Notes under the pieces: model-generated
What the model was told of the DNA's origin: nothing
Database searches by the model: none
Seen by the model: only the letters and a program-made list of their open reading frames with translations
Shown here: piece by piece, positions 13,901-25,825 of the stretch
Layout: every line of letters begins with the position of its first letter
How positions within the stretch are numbered: the first letter of the stretch is position 1
Made by a program: the position numbers and the translations under genes
Assembly: GCF_910592395.1 (NCBI RefSeq)
Contig: NC_088312.1
Coordinates: 20,281,292 to 20,345,291, forward strand
Source of the DNA: Lineus longissimus
Lineage: Eukaryota > Nemertea > Pilidiophora > Heteronemertea > Lineidae
Direction: 5' to 3'
Length of the DNA stretch: 64,000 bases

Positions 13901-16900
13901 GGCAGGAAGCACTGGCAAGTATAATTTCGGAGTGTTGGTCTGAGGTTCAGGATGGTGACAATTTGGCCGCTTACAGAACCATATTCCACTGTTCAGTACC
14001 CAGTACTTCTTGTCATTATCATGGCAATCTGACTCTCAAACTAGTGTTCAAAAAAAATTCAGTAGGAAAGACAGAGTGTGTCATGACCAATCTTGTTATC
14101 TTTCATTTCCTTCATATACATAATTCAATATTCCGCATCTCAGATAACATAACTCATTTCCCAAACTCATAGCCATAGGGAAAAGTACAGGAATTTGTAG
14201 ACTGGCCATTTCACCCAACCTGACCAAAGAACATGCACACACTAAACACAATTCATATTATGAAATTGAACAACTGTACTTGAGGATGGAACTAAAAGTT
14301 ATTAAATATGTACAACTATTCAGCTGTTTGATTTCAAGATGCCAGAGAATTAATAACAAATTTAGGAGTGGCTTGTAATGTTGAATGTTTATTCATCTCG
14401 CTTCTGAATAAACATGGTACTACTTTATGGGGTAATTGTGGTAGAGCCTGGAGATATATTGTTGCCATTAGAATTGTATACTGCAAACTGCAACATTTGC
14501 AACAAATGACATGGCCAGGGGCCATTGCGTGCTCACCGGACTGACTGTCAGAGAGCCAAATTTGAGATGATAGTCACCACTGTTAAGAAACATGCCATAG
14601 TTACAGCCTGACGACCATTCGTGCCAACTGACCTCTATGACCTTGAAAAGTAGGTCAAACCCAGGTTCTGCAACTAGGATCCAACCATGGGCTGAGAGAA
14701 GCAACTGCATGGCGATTGTCTTGCTCAAGGATACTGAATCAGTGTGTGGTACTACTAGGAGTTGAACCCACGACCTTGGGGTTATCCAAATCCACAGGGC
14801 AACAGATTCATCAAACGTGGACCCAGTTGGTGACACCAAGATAGTGTCTGTGACAGGGCCACTCTGGACAAACACCCTGATGCAAGAACGGCGCAAATCA
14901 AAATCAACCTTTTTGCCATTGGTAAAACGGGAGTAGACATATTGGTACTGGTACTGTACCTACACGACGGGAGCCTTCCGGTCCGAATACAATCAAACAG
15001 ACCAGATTTATCAATGTTAAACTCCTTGGTGCCACAAAGATCCGGTCTGTGACAGAGCTCTTCTCCACCAGTGATAAATGACCGGAATGAAGTAGATATT
15101 CATATTGAATGAGTTAGTTGCGGTCTCCAGCCATATGCCCATCTTTGGTACAAGAGGCTCTGTGCCAAGTATTGAAGAAAGCAATGAAACAAGCCAACTC
15201 TTGGGGTTAATTCATGATAACGAGAACATTCACCCTTTCAACAACATAAGGGCAAATACGGATGATAAAGGGACCCTCCTTCCTGCAGGTAATTCATGAT
15301 TATGAGAACATACACTGCTGCAAAACAGCCAATGTTAAATCACCATAAAAACATGTCCAAGCAGAGGTCATAAGAAGCAATACCCAACAAATGAGATATG
15401 GAAGTACCAACGACCACAATGAAAACATGCTCCACTCCTGTGGGTGAGAACGACCACTGCTGCAACAACAACCAATGTACCAACACCGCTGAAAAAAGCA
15501 GCAAGTCAATACTGCAAGCTGATTGGCTGGAGATCACATGACCTGATACGATGACCTGTGAATGAGCATTCGGACGTTTATAGATAGTGCCACCCAAAGC
15601 GACACACTTGGAATGGAAGCAACATACACAGTATAAGTGCTCGTTAATCAAATTAACCTCGGGCTAATGGTAGCGCTAGATCCAATAAGGCGAGCAAGCC
15701 AGTTGATAGGACCCTGAGGTGAAAAGCAACAGTAGAAGCGAGTAATGTCAGTAGATTATGTAGCGGGCATTAATCAGTGATGGTTCATTAATACTAGGAG
15801 GGTTTCTGTGATGTTCCATGCCATAGAGGATCATACTGGTACTTTTTCATCTTTTTTTTCACAGCCGCGCTGGGAATATCATAATGGGGTCAAGGTAGAA
15901 GGGGGCAAAGACAGCGTGATGACATTACAAGACACTCTAAATCCTTCCAAAATGGTCTTAATTGATTTTTGAAAACGACATCCAATGCCCCTACTTGGGC
16001 TCACCTGGGGCTACATTGCCAAGGAGTTTAGCCAACTTAACGAAGCTCAAAACTGTCTCTTTCGTACTAAGTGGGAACCGCATTGATTTGACCGAGTTGG
16101 AGCATCTTATCTCAAGCACGTAGGTGGTGAAAGCTCTCCTTAGAACTTTTTAAGAGTTTCCCTAATTGAAAGATGGTTTCTGTAATGGATTGTTGCCAGT
16201 GATCTTAGGTTCCTTTTGTTGCTGGGTTAGGGACGGTGTTGTTGAGGGACAGGTGTCTGGAGAGAAGGCAGTCTGTACATTAGCTAGCGGCTAGCCAGTT
16301 GGCTGCACCGAATGAGCTACCAATGGGGCTTGAACCGTTGCTCTTCTGTTTACAACGCAGGCTAGGCCGTCAGGATCAGTGTAACTGGGTGAACTCTTTC
16401 TTCTGACAGAGCCCATCTTCCAATAAAACCTGAAGAGGAAAGTATTGAATTCCCAGCACTTCCTATAACTTATCGAATCTTGATGTGCACGAAAAATAAA
16501 ATGAAGACCAAATGGTCTGACAAAAAATTCAGTAACCCAATTAAGAATTGGGTAGAGTAGCATTTGCCACCGTCAGAAATTCGATAAACCGTCATTTGTC
16601 AATTATAATGGAATCTTGACAGGAGGAGATGAAGAAATGAAATGGGAGTCCACGCCAGCTTTGGGGTAAAGTGGATAATAGCTGCAGAGGTATGAGCGGA
16701 GGGTGGTGTGGTTTAGTGGTATTGGTGTCAGATTCATCATCCGAATATTGCGTATCAAGGAATTGACTCCACACTGGCAGGTCTTTGTACTAAAATGGAG
16801 GAGGGTGGAGCTAAAATGTATGGCCAAAGCTGAGGCAAATTGGTGTTGGTGTTGAATTTGAGCTTCACCTATCAATCACGGTACAGTGACACAACCGTGA

Positions 16901-19900
16901 TGTGTTAATCTCAGAGTCTCTAACCAATTTAGAGGCACGATAGCTTGTGATGGAGCTACTTGAGCTGAAGCACCACTGTTTAGCGAGAGTAGGAAGACGA
17001 AATAGGAAAGTAACCACTCAGTCATTCCTCTCTCATAAAACAGGGATTCACTGACAAATCACCCAATATTGTCTCTGAAGCCAATAATGTCTTCGTTGAT
17101 ACCAAGCTCTCAATTCGATATTGTTTTTCCGCCATGATAAGGGCAGGTAATGCTGCGGCAGATGTGTCCGATGGATATCAAGACTGGACAAGACGCCCTG
17201 ATCCTCTAGCATACAGATCATTCTGCCATTTGTACAGACATTTTATGACGTCAGTGATGTCAACTGCACGAAGGTCAGAGTTTACGTGTGATTACAAACT
17301 GGGATCATGTTTGGCCAGTTTGACCCAAATGAACTTGCCGAGTCATATCGTGATAAGATGCAAAATAATGTTGTAACAGCCAATATGGTGAATATAAGTA
17401 AAACCTCATCAGGAGCCCAGAATGAAGAATTTTTAACTTTTGGTAAAAAACCTGGCTCTTTGATAAAATGGAACAGTCTATAGTATAAACTAAGTCTGCA
17501 CCCTGTGACTTCTCTTTGCAGCCAATGTCATATTCAGGACTAAATCCATTTAGTTCGTCTGCCAAGCAATATTTTACAAGTTAGGAGTAATGAAGCTTAA
17601 TCGAGAATACGAGTAATAATTAGACGCCGATTGTTGAGGATTATTACGACTGCTGCAATTGGTTCTCGACTTGTCTTGAATGGCTAAAAGGTTGAACGGA
17701 GTACGTCACCTAGGGTACTGTCTATGTTGTGGTGTAAATGGTTTAGCAGTTTAGCTTAACTTAGGTGCAGTCTACGTCTAACATTTTCTAAAGTACATGT
17801 ACCTCCGACATCAAGTATAGATCAGATGAAGCACTGATGCAACTTATTTCCCTCACTGGCTATGAGGAATTTCAGAACGGGGGGTGGGTAGCACACTACG
17901 GAATAACATTTACAAGGTTAATTTTTCTTGCGTTCTCGCTCAGCATCACCCACATGAATCACGGTAATCTTTTTGCCATTTTCGACCATTTGGTGCAGTT
18001 TGCTGGGACGATACAACATCATCTTCCATGAAACCTATCCCTTGTCTCTACAGCAACTACCGGCAACAACAGACATGCAGTGAGTCTAACTTTGATTCTG
18101 ATTCACATTGACAACAATTCTCAGCAATTCGAAATTGCCTTCTACACATCCACTGGCCTTGTACTGTGGCTGGTATTGGTAAAGTACGAAAATTCCATTC
18201 AATTACAAGCTTTTTTCATTTCAGATAAATTGCCAATGAGAAATTCTATCAACAAAACATCCGACTTACCTGTAACTTTTTGAATTCTTCCTGTTCCTTG
18301 AACTGCTCAGCCTGCCTCTCCCTCCTTTCCAACTCCTGGGCCAGCATGTTGTCAGAGACATCAGTCACTGCAAGCAAACATGACACAGTTAGAATAGAAC
18401 ATAATTGGGCTCTAAAAGCTTTGGGTCGAGAGCACAGGAGCAAACTGGGCTCACTATAGGCTCTTTAGACAATTTTTGATTGTACAGAAGGAGGTACGAG
18501 GCATCCCGGAAGGAGACCTCTGCCGTTAAGGAGAGTTGCCCCATCGATAACATAAGTATACAGGGGCCGACAGGAACTACAAACTTTTCCATTTCACCAC
18601 TCCGACAGCCCAATTCAACACTTCGGTGAGGATCACAGTTCAGGGCAAACCCACCTGGGATAGTTTGGGATTTCATGAAATGACAGCTTCATTGTAACCA
18701 AGGTGTTTAAGAATAAACAACTCAAGTTCATTCTGACAACATGAAATACAACTCACATCTGACCCACATCTCATAACATAGAAATTAATTTCTTCTCTGC
18801 GCTGCCATGGCTCATAACGATTTATTAGCTAATAAAGTTTTCAGTCAATAAGTGTTTTTTTAGGAGTGGCGCGGGAGCAATAATTAAAATTGCGATACAA
18901 GATTCAGAGTTGAGATGTAACACAGGAACAACACGTCGTGTTCTTTGCCAGGGGCATGGTCACGGACGTCCAACAGATAATTGGACTTGCTTGCCCCCGT
19001 TTTGTTTATGTCAGCTGTGTTCTCAGCAGTCTTCTGATAGGCTGGGTCCTCCCCAATGGTGTCGTGGCCTGTGGGGTCAGGACACCAACGGTAGTGTGGC
19101 CCAATGTACCATAGGGCTATTGGAGAATCAACTCTATAGTCGCTCCAAGCAGACAGTGACAGGCAGATATGCCACTGCAAATTAGTCAAATATGATTTAT
19201 TCCTGGGGATATAAATTTCTCAGCATGATTGGTATCGCGATCTGATCATGAGCACTGCACGCTCAAGGCCGCATCCATCAATGTCAATACAAATGCAACC
19301 AGTAATGTCATCTCCTGGTAAGGTCACCGGTTGTAAGCTGGCTAATTTCCGGTGCCGTCAAATGGGCTGAGGACTTGATACCCCTGGAGGAAGGGGCAGA
19401 TGACAGGGGAAGGTTTTCAGAATCATTGAAACTGGGTCTATCTAGGCTAAAACCAACAGTTTTAACTTCGAGTGGTTATCAGATGGCCTTATGATGGCTG
19501 AGCCCTACCCCTACATCCGCCTCAGTAGTGTCACAGCTCATGGACTTCACCACATGGACTTCACCAGCTCATGGACTTCACCACATACCCTTCGACCTAT
19601 ACTGTGCTCGTCACCAAAACGTACTCTGCTTTTGGTACCAAGCTGTTCTGAGATCTTCCACTAAGTTTTCCCTGCAATAGTCCACCTCTATTAAGACCAT
19701 TTAAAGCGTCCTATTGACTCGAGGATAACTCAAGTTTAGGAGCTCTTCATGTCGCCCTTGTCAGACTTGTCAAAGTGAGACTAACAATGGGGCCTATAGA
19801 GACAGTCATCTTGTAGGAGAGGGTCTTCAACCATCTTCCCAATGACTGCGTTCAGAACTATAGGGGTTACTGCCTCTGTATCGGGTTAATGGATCATTAC

Positions 19901-22900
19901 AGGCCACAATTCAGCGTCTTGCCGTTCGACTGTCATCCACAACGCATGCAGCCGCCAGACAGCCTTGTTAAGCCCGCACGATGGAAGAGGGGAGCGTATT
20001 GATCTGGTTCCGGTAGCCTCACCAAACACTACGTATTATGTACGCAACTCTGACAAATCATTGTGTCTACGAAACGAGTTTGGTCTGTAGAGAAGTTTCT
20101 ACTTTTAGCTTGGATCGATCCGTTTCCAGTTTTCGTGTGCGTTTTCCCTTGGGTTCTGCTCAGAAGGAATTCGAGACAATTACATACGTTCTAAGACAAG
20201 TGAAGAGGGTGGTTTAATTTGAGAGCTATACTGTTTGCTTGAAGAATTAGATGAAGAAAAATGAAGGGGTTTAATGGATTTACATACATGTATCTGGAAC
20301 TGAATGTCAGATGTTCATATTTTACGACAGCGTTGTCTGCTTTAAGGCATAATGAAGACTTGTTATGCCAGATTATGGGAGTATTGATGACACGCCTTGA
20401 AGTGCAGTGCCATTAACATTTGGATAAGCAGTATTGACAGAATAGCACAGTCGCAATTTCTTTCTAATCTGATTCAATCTTGCATGACAGACGCAGCTTC
20501 ATCTTTATTGCTCTCGCTGCATTTACTGCTTCATTATTGCCTCGAAATCTCAACGGCACCCAATCAGTCACCCGGAGACGATAATTGCCATTAAACGGCA
20601 AAGTCACAATCAGAGGTGACGTCGTCAATCGATTTTTTTCAATAGATCATCCATTATTTCCATCATAATCGAGGAGCAGGGAAATGAAATAGATTCTGAA
20701 GCCAACTTGTTGAAGTCAACTAATGTTTCAGCAGAGGTTTGGAAATGCCTTCACATCACTTGGGAGGTCACACATGTCATTTGTCACAAGGATCAGAAGT
20801 ATACTAGACCTGAATAAGTTATTTTTCGGCACTGTGAGTGCTGGAGTTTGGACTGGAATGAAAGCAGCAAGTCCGGTATTAAGCCATTCTTTCAGTCCAT
20901 CTGTTTCTTGTTTGTGTGATAATGTGATACAACACAGAGAGGAACCTGATGTGAGTACTGTCCCTCCGACATCATAGGCAACTGACTGGCATCAAGGGTA
21001 GGTGACAAAATCATCGGACTGTCACAGTCGTCTCAGCAGTACACACCATATACCAGGGTGAACAACATGGCAACCAAATAGCATTCCGCGAAGATGACGT
21101 CACTGCAGCTGCTGCCCTCTATTTCCCCATCGCTGAATTACAGGCAATGTCGGACAAACATGCGGTTTCGTAATGGATTCAGGCTTTCTAACTAGGGCAG
21201 TTAGATTCAATCTGGCACATGTCCGAGTGTTGGAAATACTACATAATTGTTCTGAATATTTCTCTCTCTGACTCTATGGTATCATTCATGCTAAAAACAA
21301 TGCAGGGTCAAAGATAATTGACTTTGAAATAAGCTCAAATACGTAGAAATAAGTGGCGATGTCCAACTGTCACGTGACTAAAACATCATCAATATCTTAT
21401 GCAAATGACCTTGTGAGCTATAAATAGTAACTTCGCGGAATGCTATTGGCCAAGACATGTGTCGATGACGAGGATGAAATTCGATTAGAGGATTCGATAC
21501 CACCACCTGGTGAACGGGTCTGCTGTTAATGACTTGTCTGACAAGGACAAGCTGAGCTGGTCCTTAACTGTTACAGCCAGCTTCGAGATCAATACGAGCA
21601 TCTCCCTCAATCCAATATCGTGGGCAATCCACTATCAGGATTTCTGTTGGGATAGGTTTGCGCCGGGACCCAATTCTCGTTCATCACTACTATGGCTATA
21701 CAGGCAACTGCACAGTGGCATCCTACTGTAGGGGTGCGCCCAATGCATGCACATCAGTCATGAGGCCTCTTGGATAAAGGTCCTTTTCTTTACACTTAAA
21801 GAAGTTGGTAATGGCAAGAACAGATATCTTTCATGCAAATATTTTAAGATTAGGCCATGGACAGTTGATACTATGGTTTTCGTCTCCACCTGCATTAGTT
21901 TTTGCAAAATGTATGGTCAAAATACAAAAGGTTGACAAATGTTTGTTTCCTGGTTGATGAGAACCAAAAAGTCGCATATCAGTGGCTTTATCATCAGTTG
22001 TGGCTGCAACCCGCTAAGGCTTCACGGATGAATCCCGCGGATGAATGCGTACCATCAGTTGCCTTGATACTATTGATTTCTGCGCTGATGTTGCAAAAAC
22101 ATCGTATCGCATCAGATTGCATCGTCGACACTGTTTCTTTAGTGTGTTGTGGATGACCAGTATAATCAGCCTGCCTCATTTGTTTGACGGCTTGATATAG
22201 GCAGAAACAGCGTCTAGGAGGATTGGGGCTGTCACCTCTCCAATCTTGGGTTGCTGGTTCAATCTCCAGTCACTACTTCATATGATAGAGGGTGGTTATG
22301 CGTACTATTTTTTGGTCATAGTGACATGGCTAGACTATACATTATGGTGAATCCTTTGTCTGGCCGGTGATATCATATGATAACTTTCTAATAAAATCCC
22401 AATCCATTTGGTTTATAACCCTTTTATAGCTCTCTTGTCAAAATAAACCCTATTCGATGTCCATATTTTTCTACTCACTCAGCCAAACGTAATTACCGCT
22501 CGCTGATTTTAGATGGATGAGGGAAACCTACGGTAAATATACAACTTTTCCTGTCAATGTCGTTATCACAAGGGAGACGCACTCTCTAAACATTTGGTAT
22601 GGCAACCCATTTGTGGTTGCGTTGTCACGTTTGTGGAGAATATTTTACAATTTGAAGCTGTCAAGGTTGTCTGTACACTTAGAGTCGACCGGCCGTTGGC
22701 TTTCGGTTGGCATTCGAAGAAGACCACCCATAGCCGTAGAGTTCCAGCAGTCATGGCTGACATTCCACCCATTTGTGGTTCCGTTGCCACGTTTGTGGAG
22801 AATATTTTACAATTTGAAGCTGTCAAGGTTGTCTGTACACTAAGAGTTGACCGGCCGTTGGCTTTCGGTTGGCATTCGAAGAAGACCACCCATAGCCGTA

Positions 22901-24831
22901 GAGTTCCAGCAGTCATGGCTGACATTCCACCCATCTGTGGTTGCGTTGCCACGTTTGTGGAGAATATTTTACAATTTGAAGCTGTCAAGGTTGTCTGTAC
23001 ACTTCAAGTCGACCGGCCGTTAGCTTTCGGTTGGCATTTTGAAGAAGACCACCGATAGCCGTAGAGTTCCAGCGGTCATGGCTGACATTCCTATTACCAA
23101 GTATAGATAAGAGACATGTAATAGCCATCATTACCAGCAGTCTGTATCGGAGTTGTTATTGATATCGCATGCAGAACAGTCGGAACACAAAGAACTAACT
23201 AAATCTTGGGAACTGGCAGGCGACTGATTTCCAATAAAATCATTGTGTCGAGTATTGGATGCATATTGGCTTCATCACAAGCTAAAATGACCTTCCCTTC
23301 TGATGTTCTGAAGTGGCAGTGGAGGCAACACGCAGGGACCAATGCACTCAATATGGACATTCAAGACAGTAGGATACCAGACATTGCCAATCAGGACCAA
23401 AGTCTTACCTGGAGTCTGTTCAGCTGAGAAATGCCCCTCAACGTGCTGTGCGAGACTGTATGGTTCAAAATCCTCCATTCCGCATATCGGACAGTGGCGT
23501 AACATGTCTGGTGTCCCCACCTGCAGGGTAGGATTGTTACCATGAGCGCTATCGGGGCTGAGGATATCCAAATGGGTGGTGTTGACGTGCAGTTCTAACG
23601 CTACGGCCGAGTCCAAGCCTATACCGCAAATAGGACATTCAGGCACAATAGAGTTCCCGTTACCAGAGTCATTGTTTATAACGTTATTTTCAGAATCGCG
23701 CTCAATAAGGACACCGGGACTCATACCACGCGGAGATGGACTTAACAAGTCCAAATGTTGGACGTTGACGTGACGTGTTATCTCACCTGGAGATAACGTA
23801 TTCCACTCACATAATGGACAGGAAAACTTGATAACATCTTTGTTGTTATTGACACAGTTTGACGAGGACCCAGATCCGGAACTACTTTCCCCGGGATCGT
23901 CATCGATTCGTACTACCTGAATATCCTTGCCGCTCTGCATCTTCTCCGTGTAGGAAGACCTTACAGTATCATTGAAAGTAACCTTTCGGTTCTTCCGCGG
24001 GCTAGCAGTTGACATGTCCAAATGCAACTTGGCACGTTTCTTAAACTGGTCCTCTTCACTCATGCGTATCATTTGCATAGCGTCATAGTCATATTTTTGC
24101 TCACTAGGGGACTCTGAAGTATCAGATGATATTTCCATCTTTGTTTCAATATCCATTTTCGTATCCGAAAGTTGACTGGCGATACTAGAGTCTGAACTCT
24201 CCTTTTCATGCAATGCCTTGGAGTTAGTTGATTTTTCACCATTTTTAGATATTGCAAAATTTAAATTTGAAGTTCCTTTACTTTTTGGTATGACCCCCAT
24301 ACCAGTACAGTTAAAGTTAGATTCTTTATTCTTCGGTGTGCTGGCCACACTAGTACAGTCCGAGTCTAAACTGTCTTTACTCTTCGGAGTACTAGCTATA
24401 CTGGTACATTCTGAATCGAGACTGTCCTTACTTTTTGGCGTACTAGCCATACTCGCACAATCCGAGTCGAGACTGTCCTTACTTTTTGGCGTACTAGCGC
24501 TAGCAGAGCTAAGACTAGAATCCGAATTTTCCCGTTCCTCTGGTTTAATTCCCATATCCTTCTCGATAATAATCTCAGTGGTAATCAGAGGGAAGTCCGA
24601 CGGAGGGAAGTCTGACGGAGGGAGACTTTTTGTTGGACTTAGAATATCTAAATGTTCCGCATTGATGTGCCAGGTCATTTCTTCGGCAGTCGTCCCCTCC
24701 AGGTCGCAGAATGGACAGCTTATAGCGCCCTCTACGTGCTCGATCAGAACGTGTGACTTCATGTCGTCGTCTGTCAGACCCTCCTGCCCGCAGATATCAC
24801 AGGTGAAGAGTTGTTCGCCGCCCTCGGCCAT
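1930..24831 (-). CDS. ZUP1: ZUP1 (ZUFSP), K63-linkage ubiquitin deubiquitinase, 8 coding exons
   Basis: ZUP1 is a cysteine peptidase (family C78, UFM1-peptidase fold) that cleaves long K63-linked ubiquitin chains and acts in genome stability. Coding exons, 5' to 3': 24831-23409, 18367-18270, 4641-4473, 4097-3900, 3482-3314, 2995-2868, 2448-2231, 2100-1930; every junction is GT-AG, phases agree, total 857 codons. Exon 1 encodes five C2H2-like fingers (about residues 11-32, 39-60, 338-359, 399-420, 447-467). Exon 2 is a charged helix matching the MIU ubiquitin-binding segment (about 482-507). The catalytic domain has Cys605 in GWGCGYRNLQ, His730 in HHGHSRTIIG and Asp751 in LLIYDP; the Cys-His and His-Asp spacings fit the family. 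The start at 24831 has good context (AAGATGG), and an acceptor at 24868 implies an upstream noncoding exon. It is much longer than vertebrate ZUP1 (about 580 aa) because residues 62-335 are a low-complexity linker with a 17-residue repeat. The last exon (residues 802-857) is the least certain part. Confidence 0.95.
4698..5680. other. ZUP1 intron sequence without a recognised element
   Basis: First part of the 13.6-kb intron between exons 2 and 3 of ZUP1 (4642-18269). It contains a loose repetition of a TTTTTTCAGGT-like string near 4965-5065 but no convincing exon or RNA gene. Confidence 0.5.
5717..6358. repeat. 26-bp minisatellite, about 25 copies, two unit types
   Basis: A head-to-tail array of a 26-bp unit starting AACTCCCAACAGCAG. 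Two sequence types alternate irregularly: one continues AGACTGTCAAC and the other CAACTATCGAC. Because 26 is not a multiple of 3, successive units are read in all three frames, and no frame contains a stop, which gives two long Gln/Ser/Thr-rich open frames. It lies within a ZUP1 intron, so it is treated as noncoding. Confidence 0.95.
6402..7000. other. ZUP1 intron, nothing recognised
   Basis: Unique-looking intronic sequence between two minisatellites. I see no exon, RNA gene or transposon end. Confidence 0.5.
7006..7200. repeat. CCATTTCGCCTAC tandem array, about 13 copies
   Basis: Core CCATTTCGCCTA is repeated about 13 times with spacers of 1-5 bases (ACAC, TTA, CCC, CTCA), so the period drifts between about 14 and 17 bp. 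The plus-strand open frame at 7000-7305 is simply this array translated. Confidence 0.9.
7201..8160. other. ZUP1 intron, nothing recognised
   Basis: No exon-like open frame with splice sites on either strand, no RNA gene, no repeat array. Confidence 0.5.
8161..8700. repeat. Degenerate tandem repeat, period about 195 bp, three copies
   Basis: The string CATCTGATCGATACTGG occurs near 8225 and 8419, with a decayed third version near 8613. The flanking blocks (GATCCTGATCGATTCCT / GGTCCAGATCAATTCCT; GTGCGCTGTCATCG / GTGCCGTCATAC) also recur at the same spacing. The copies are strongly diverged, so this is an old array. Confidence 0.7.
9010..9475. repeat. Diverged tandem duplication, period about 230 bp
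   Basis: Two copies each start with GCCATCATCATG or ACCATCATCATG, followed by GCCGGG..TTTGTAAGACTGGAGAA (near 9010 and 9236). Both then share an AGGAAC, ACAGTTGGTAG/ACAGTTTGTGG and GCTGAACAG series. No coding role is apparent. Confidence 0.65.
9476..13030. other. ZUP1 intron, nothing recognised
   Basis: About 3.5 kb of intronic sequence. I looked for exon-like frames bounded by AG and GT and found none with plausible composition. No RNA gene or clear transposon end was seen; old repeats may be present but are not obvious within the window. Confidence 0.45.
13031..13272. repeat. Degenerate tandem repeat, period about 50-60 bp, about five copies
   Basis: The block CTGACCTTG..(C/T)CCAACTGCAATCAGGCCTTT recurs about five times with substitutions and short indels (near 13066, 13107, 13151, 13207 and 13264). 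The fragments GTACTTGA and GTGCACTCGAC follow each unit. Confidence 0.75.
13273..14635. other. ZUP1 intron, nothing recognised
   Basis: AT-rich intron. Small open frames on the plus strand (13576-14172) lack splice signals and domain-like composition. Confidence 0.45.
14640..14850 (-). mobile_element. tRNA-derived SINE-like element
   Basis: On the minus strand, a B-box match GGTTCAACTCC (14758-14768) is preceded by an A-box-like TGTTGCCCTGTGG about 40 bases upstream, the spacing of a tRNA promoter. Downstream comes a tRNA-unrelated body with CCTTGAGCAAGAC, a motif like those in conserved SINE cores. Ends and target-site duplication are not clear, so the element is old. The large minus-strand open frame over it is spurious. 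Confidence 0.55.
14897..18269. other. ZUP1 intron, little recognised
   Basis: The rest of the 13.6-kb intron up to exon 2. Near 15000-15065 it has a partial echo of the SINE region (ACAAAGATCCGGTCTGTGACAGAG versus ACCAAGATAGTGTCTGTGACAGGG at 14835). Near 16325-16385 there is a weak tRNA-like fragment. No exon was seen. Confidence 0.45.
16325..16385 (-). other. Weak tRNA-like fragment
   Basis: The minus strand has a B-box match GGTTCAAGCCC (16325-16335). An A-box-like stretch lies upstream (GGCCTAGCCTGCG), but no full cloverleaf can be folded. It is more likely a relic of a tRNA-derived repeat than a tRNA gene. Confidence 0.25.
18368..22200. other. ZUP1 intron 1, nothing recognised
   Basis: Intron between ZUP1 exons 1 and 2. 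A 101-aa open frame at 18884-19189 (minus) has a protein-like look in parts but no matching splice phase or known domain. There is a short repeat CATGGACTTCACCA near 19540-19580. No RNA gene was seen. Confidence 0.45.
22205..22272 (+). other. Weak tRNA-like fragment (possible SINE head)
   Basis: A B-box-like GGTTCAATCTCC (22256-22267) lies inside a small T-arm-like hairpin (CTGG...CCAG), with a loose A-box (TAGGAGGATTGG) about 35 bases upstream. No acceptor stem is visible. It is probably the head of a degraded tRNA-derived repeat. Confidence 0.25.
22605..23085. repeat. 162-bp tandem repeat, nearly three copies, open on both strands
   Basis: Copies start near 22609, 22771 and 22933, each with TTTGTGGAGAATATTTTAC and GACCGGCCGTTGGCTTTCGG at the same offset; copies 1 and 2 are about 95 percent identical. 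The period is exactly 54 codons, so an open frame runs through the array on both strands (22594-23058 plus, 22566-22988 minus). It lies in ZUP1 intron 1 and the two frames cannot both be real, so I read it as a young satellite fragment. Confidence 0.9.
24298..24495 (-). repeat. Coding 51-bp repeat in ZUP1 exon 1
   Basis: Residues about 113-178 of ZUP1 consist of three near-identical 17-residue units of the form STPKSKDSLDSDCxSxA, followed by one or two diverged units (STPKNKES..., IPKSKG...). The period is 51 bp, so copy changes keep the reading frame. The block is Ser/Lys/Asp-rich and sits between fingers 2 and 3, in what is probably a disordered linker with casein-kinase-like or proline-directed sites. 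Confidence 0.9.
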
Positions 24832-24867
24832 CTTGGGTTTGATTGGCGGTGTTGACGGAGGTGGGGC

Positions 24868-25825
24868 CTGAAACGAAACAAAGCAAGAAAGGGTAAATTG
24901 ATGATGATTGTGAGGCAATAAGAGGACATGTAGAATGTCTTATATCAGACCAGGATCCTATGTTGGTTTCAGGACGCATTCACTATGTTTAAAGGGAGTG
25001 TAAGCATCGGTCGCTACATTGACAACAGCCAAGCACCTTCAAGTAACATACCAATGCTTCAGGTGGCAGACAGGAGACCCCGTACTTCTCCCCACGTTGG
25101 GACAAAAGCTACATTACATGCATTGCTTTTTTCGAAATGGTGTAACGAAAACTCTACACATCCAACTCAACTCTGAATCTACCCAAAATATCAATAAGAT
25201 ACAAGAGTTTTTTCAAACCATACACTTCTCAGCTTAAGATAGTATCAGCTGTAAGAACATCTTTGCTCCAACTGAAAACTCTGAAATCAAATCCAGAGCA
25301 TCACTGCGAAGAATCTATTTGCCACATAGAATTCCATACTCAATCCTTGTGAAACTTCAGAGTGTTTCTAAGGTTTTTGCCTGTACTGTCAGCTGGTTAT
25401 GTTTATTCTTGAAGAAATCGGCTAGCGAGAGTAGTGTATTACTCGAGGATTAATCAATATCACAGAGCCCTCATCAGACAGGAGATTGAGATGGATTTCG
25501 TACAAAGGAGAGACTAAAGTAAACGGTTTAACCCTAGGAATCCATAGGTAGATGTTTGCCAGTAGACGAACCGTTTCTATGTTGAAGATCACTCTGCAAC
25601 TCTTCTAGGGTCTGCTCATGCAATCATCATCCCTCACTGCCAACTGTGTCAGCACATAAAGCAAACCTAATTGGTTCTCGACAAGTCACTGTTTGCCTGT
25701 TTGAACACTCGCCAAATTAAGAATCAGATTTCACGCTTCAGCTGCCATATCTATTTTGCAAATACCCTGCTAGTTAAGAAATCTATAGAGCTTAACTTAA
25801 GTTCCTCCTGGACATACATTATACT
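24868..25825. other. Upstream of ZUP1
   Basis: A 3' splice site (TTTCAG) ends at 24868 on the minus strand, so ZUP1 must have at least one noncoding 5' exon further right. I could not locate it or the promoter. Confidence 0.5.

Noticed and set aside
14468-14896. 142-aa minus-strand open frame
   Set aside because: It lies over a tRNA-derived SINE with A and B boxes and has no domain.
18884-19189. Minus-strand 101-aa frame inside ZUP1 intron 1
   Set aside because: The composition looks partly protein-like, but it has no splice sites in matching phase with ZUP1 and no recognisable domain.
16325-22272. tRNA genes at 16325-16385 and 22205-22272
   Set aside because: Only B-box-like and weak A-box matches are present; no acceptor stem or full cloverleaf can be drawn.
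22566-23058. Overlapping open frames of 154 aa (plus) and 140 aa (minus)
   Set aside because: Both translate the 162-bp tandem repeat and cannot both be real; there is no splice or domain support.
24218-24871. 217-aa plus-strand open frame
   Set aside because: Antisense shadow of ZUP1 exon 1; its repeats mirror the 51-bp coding repeat.
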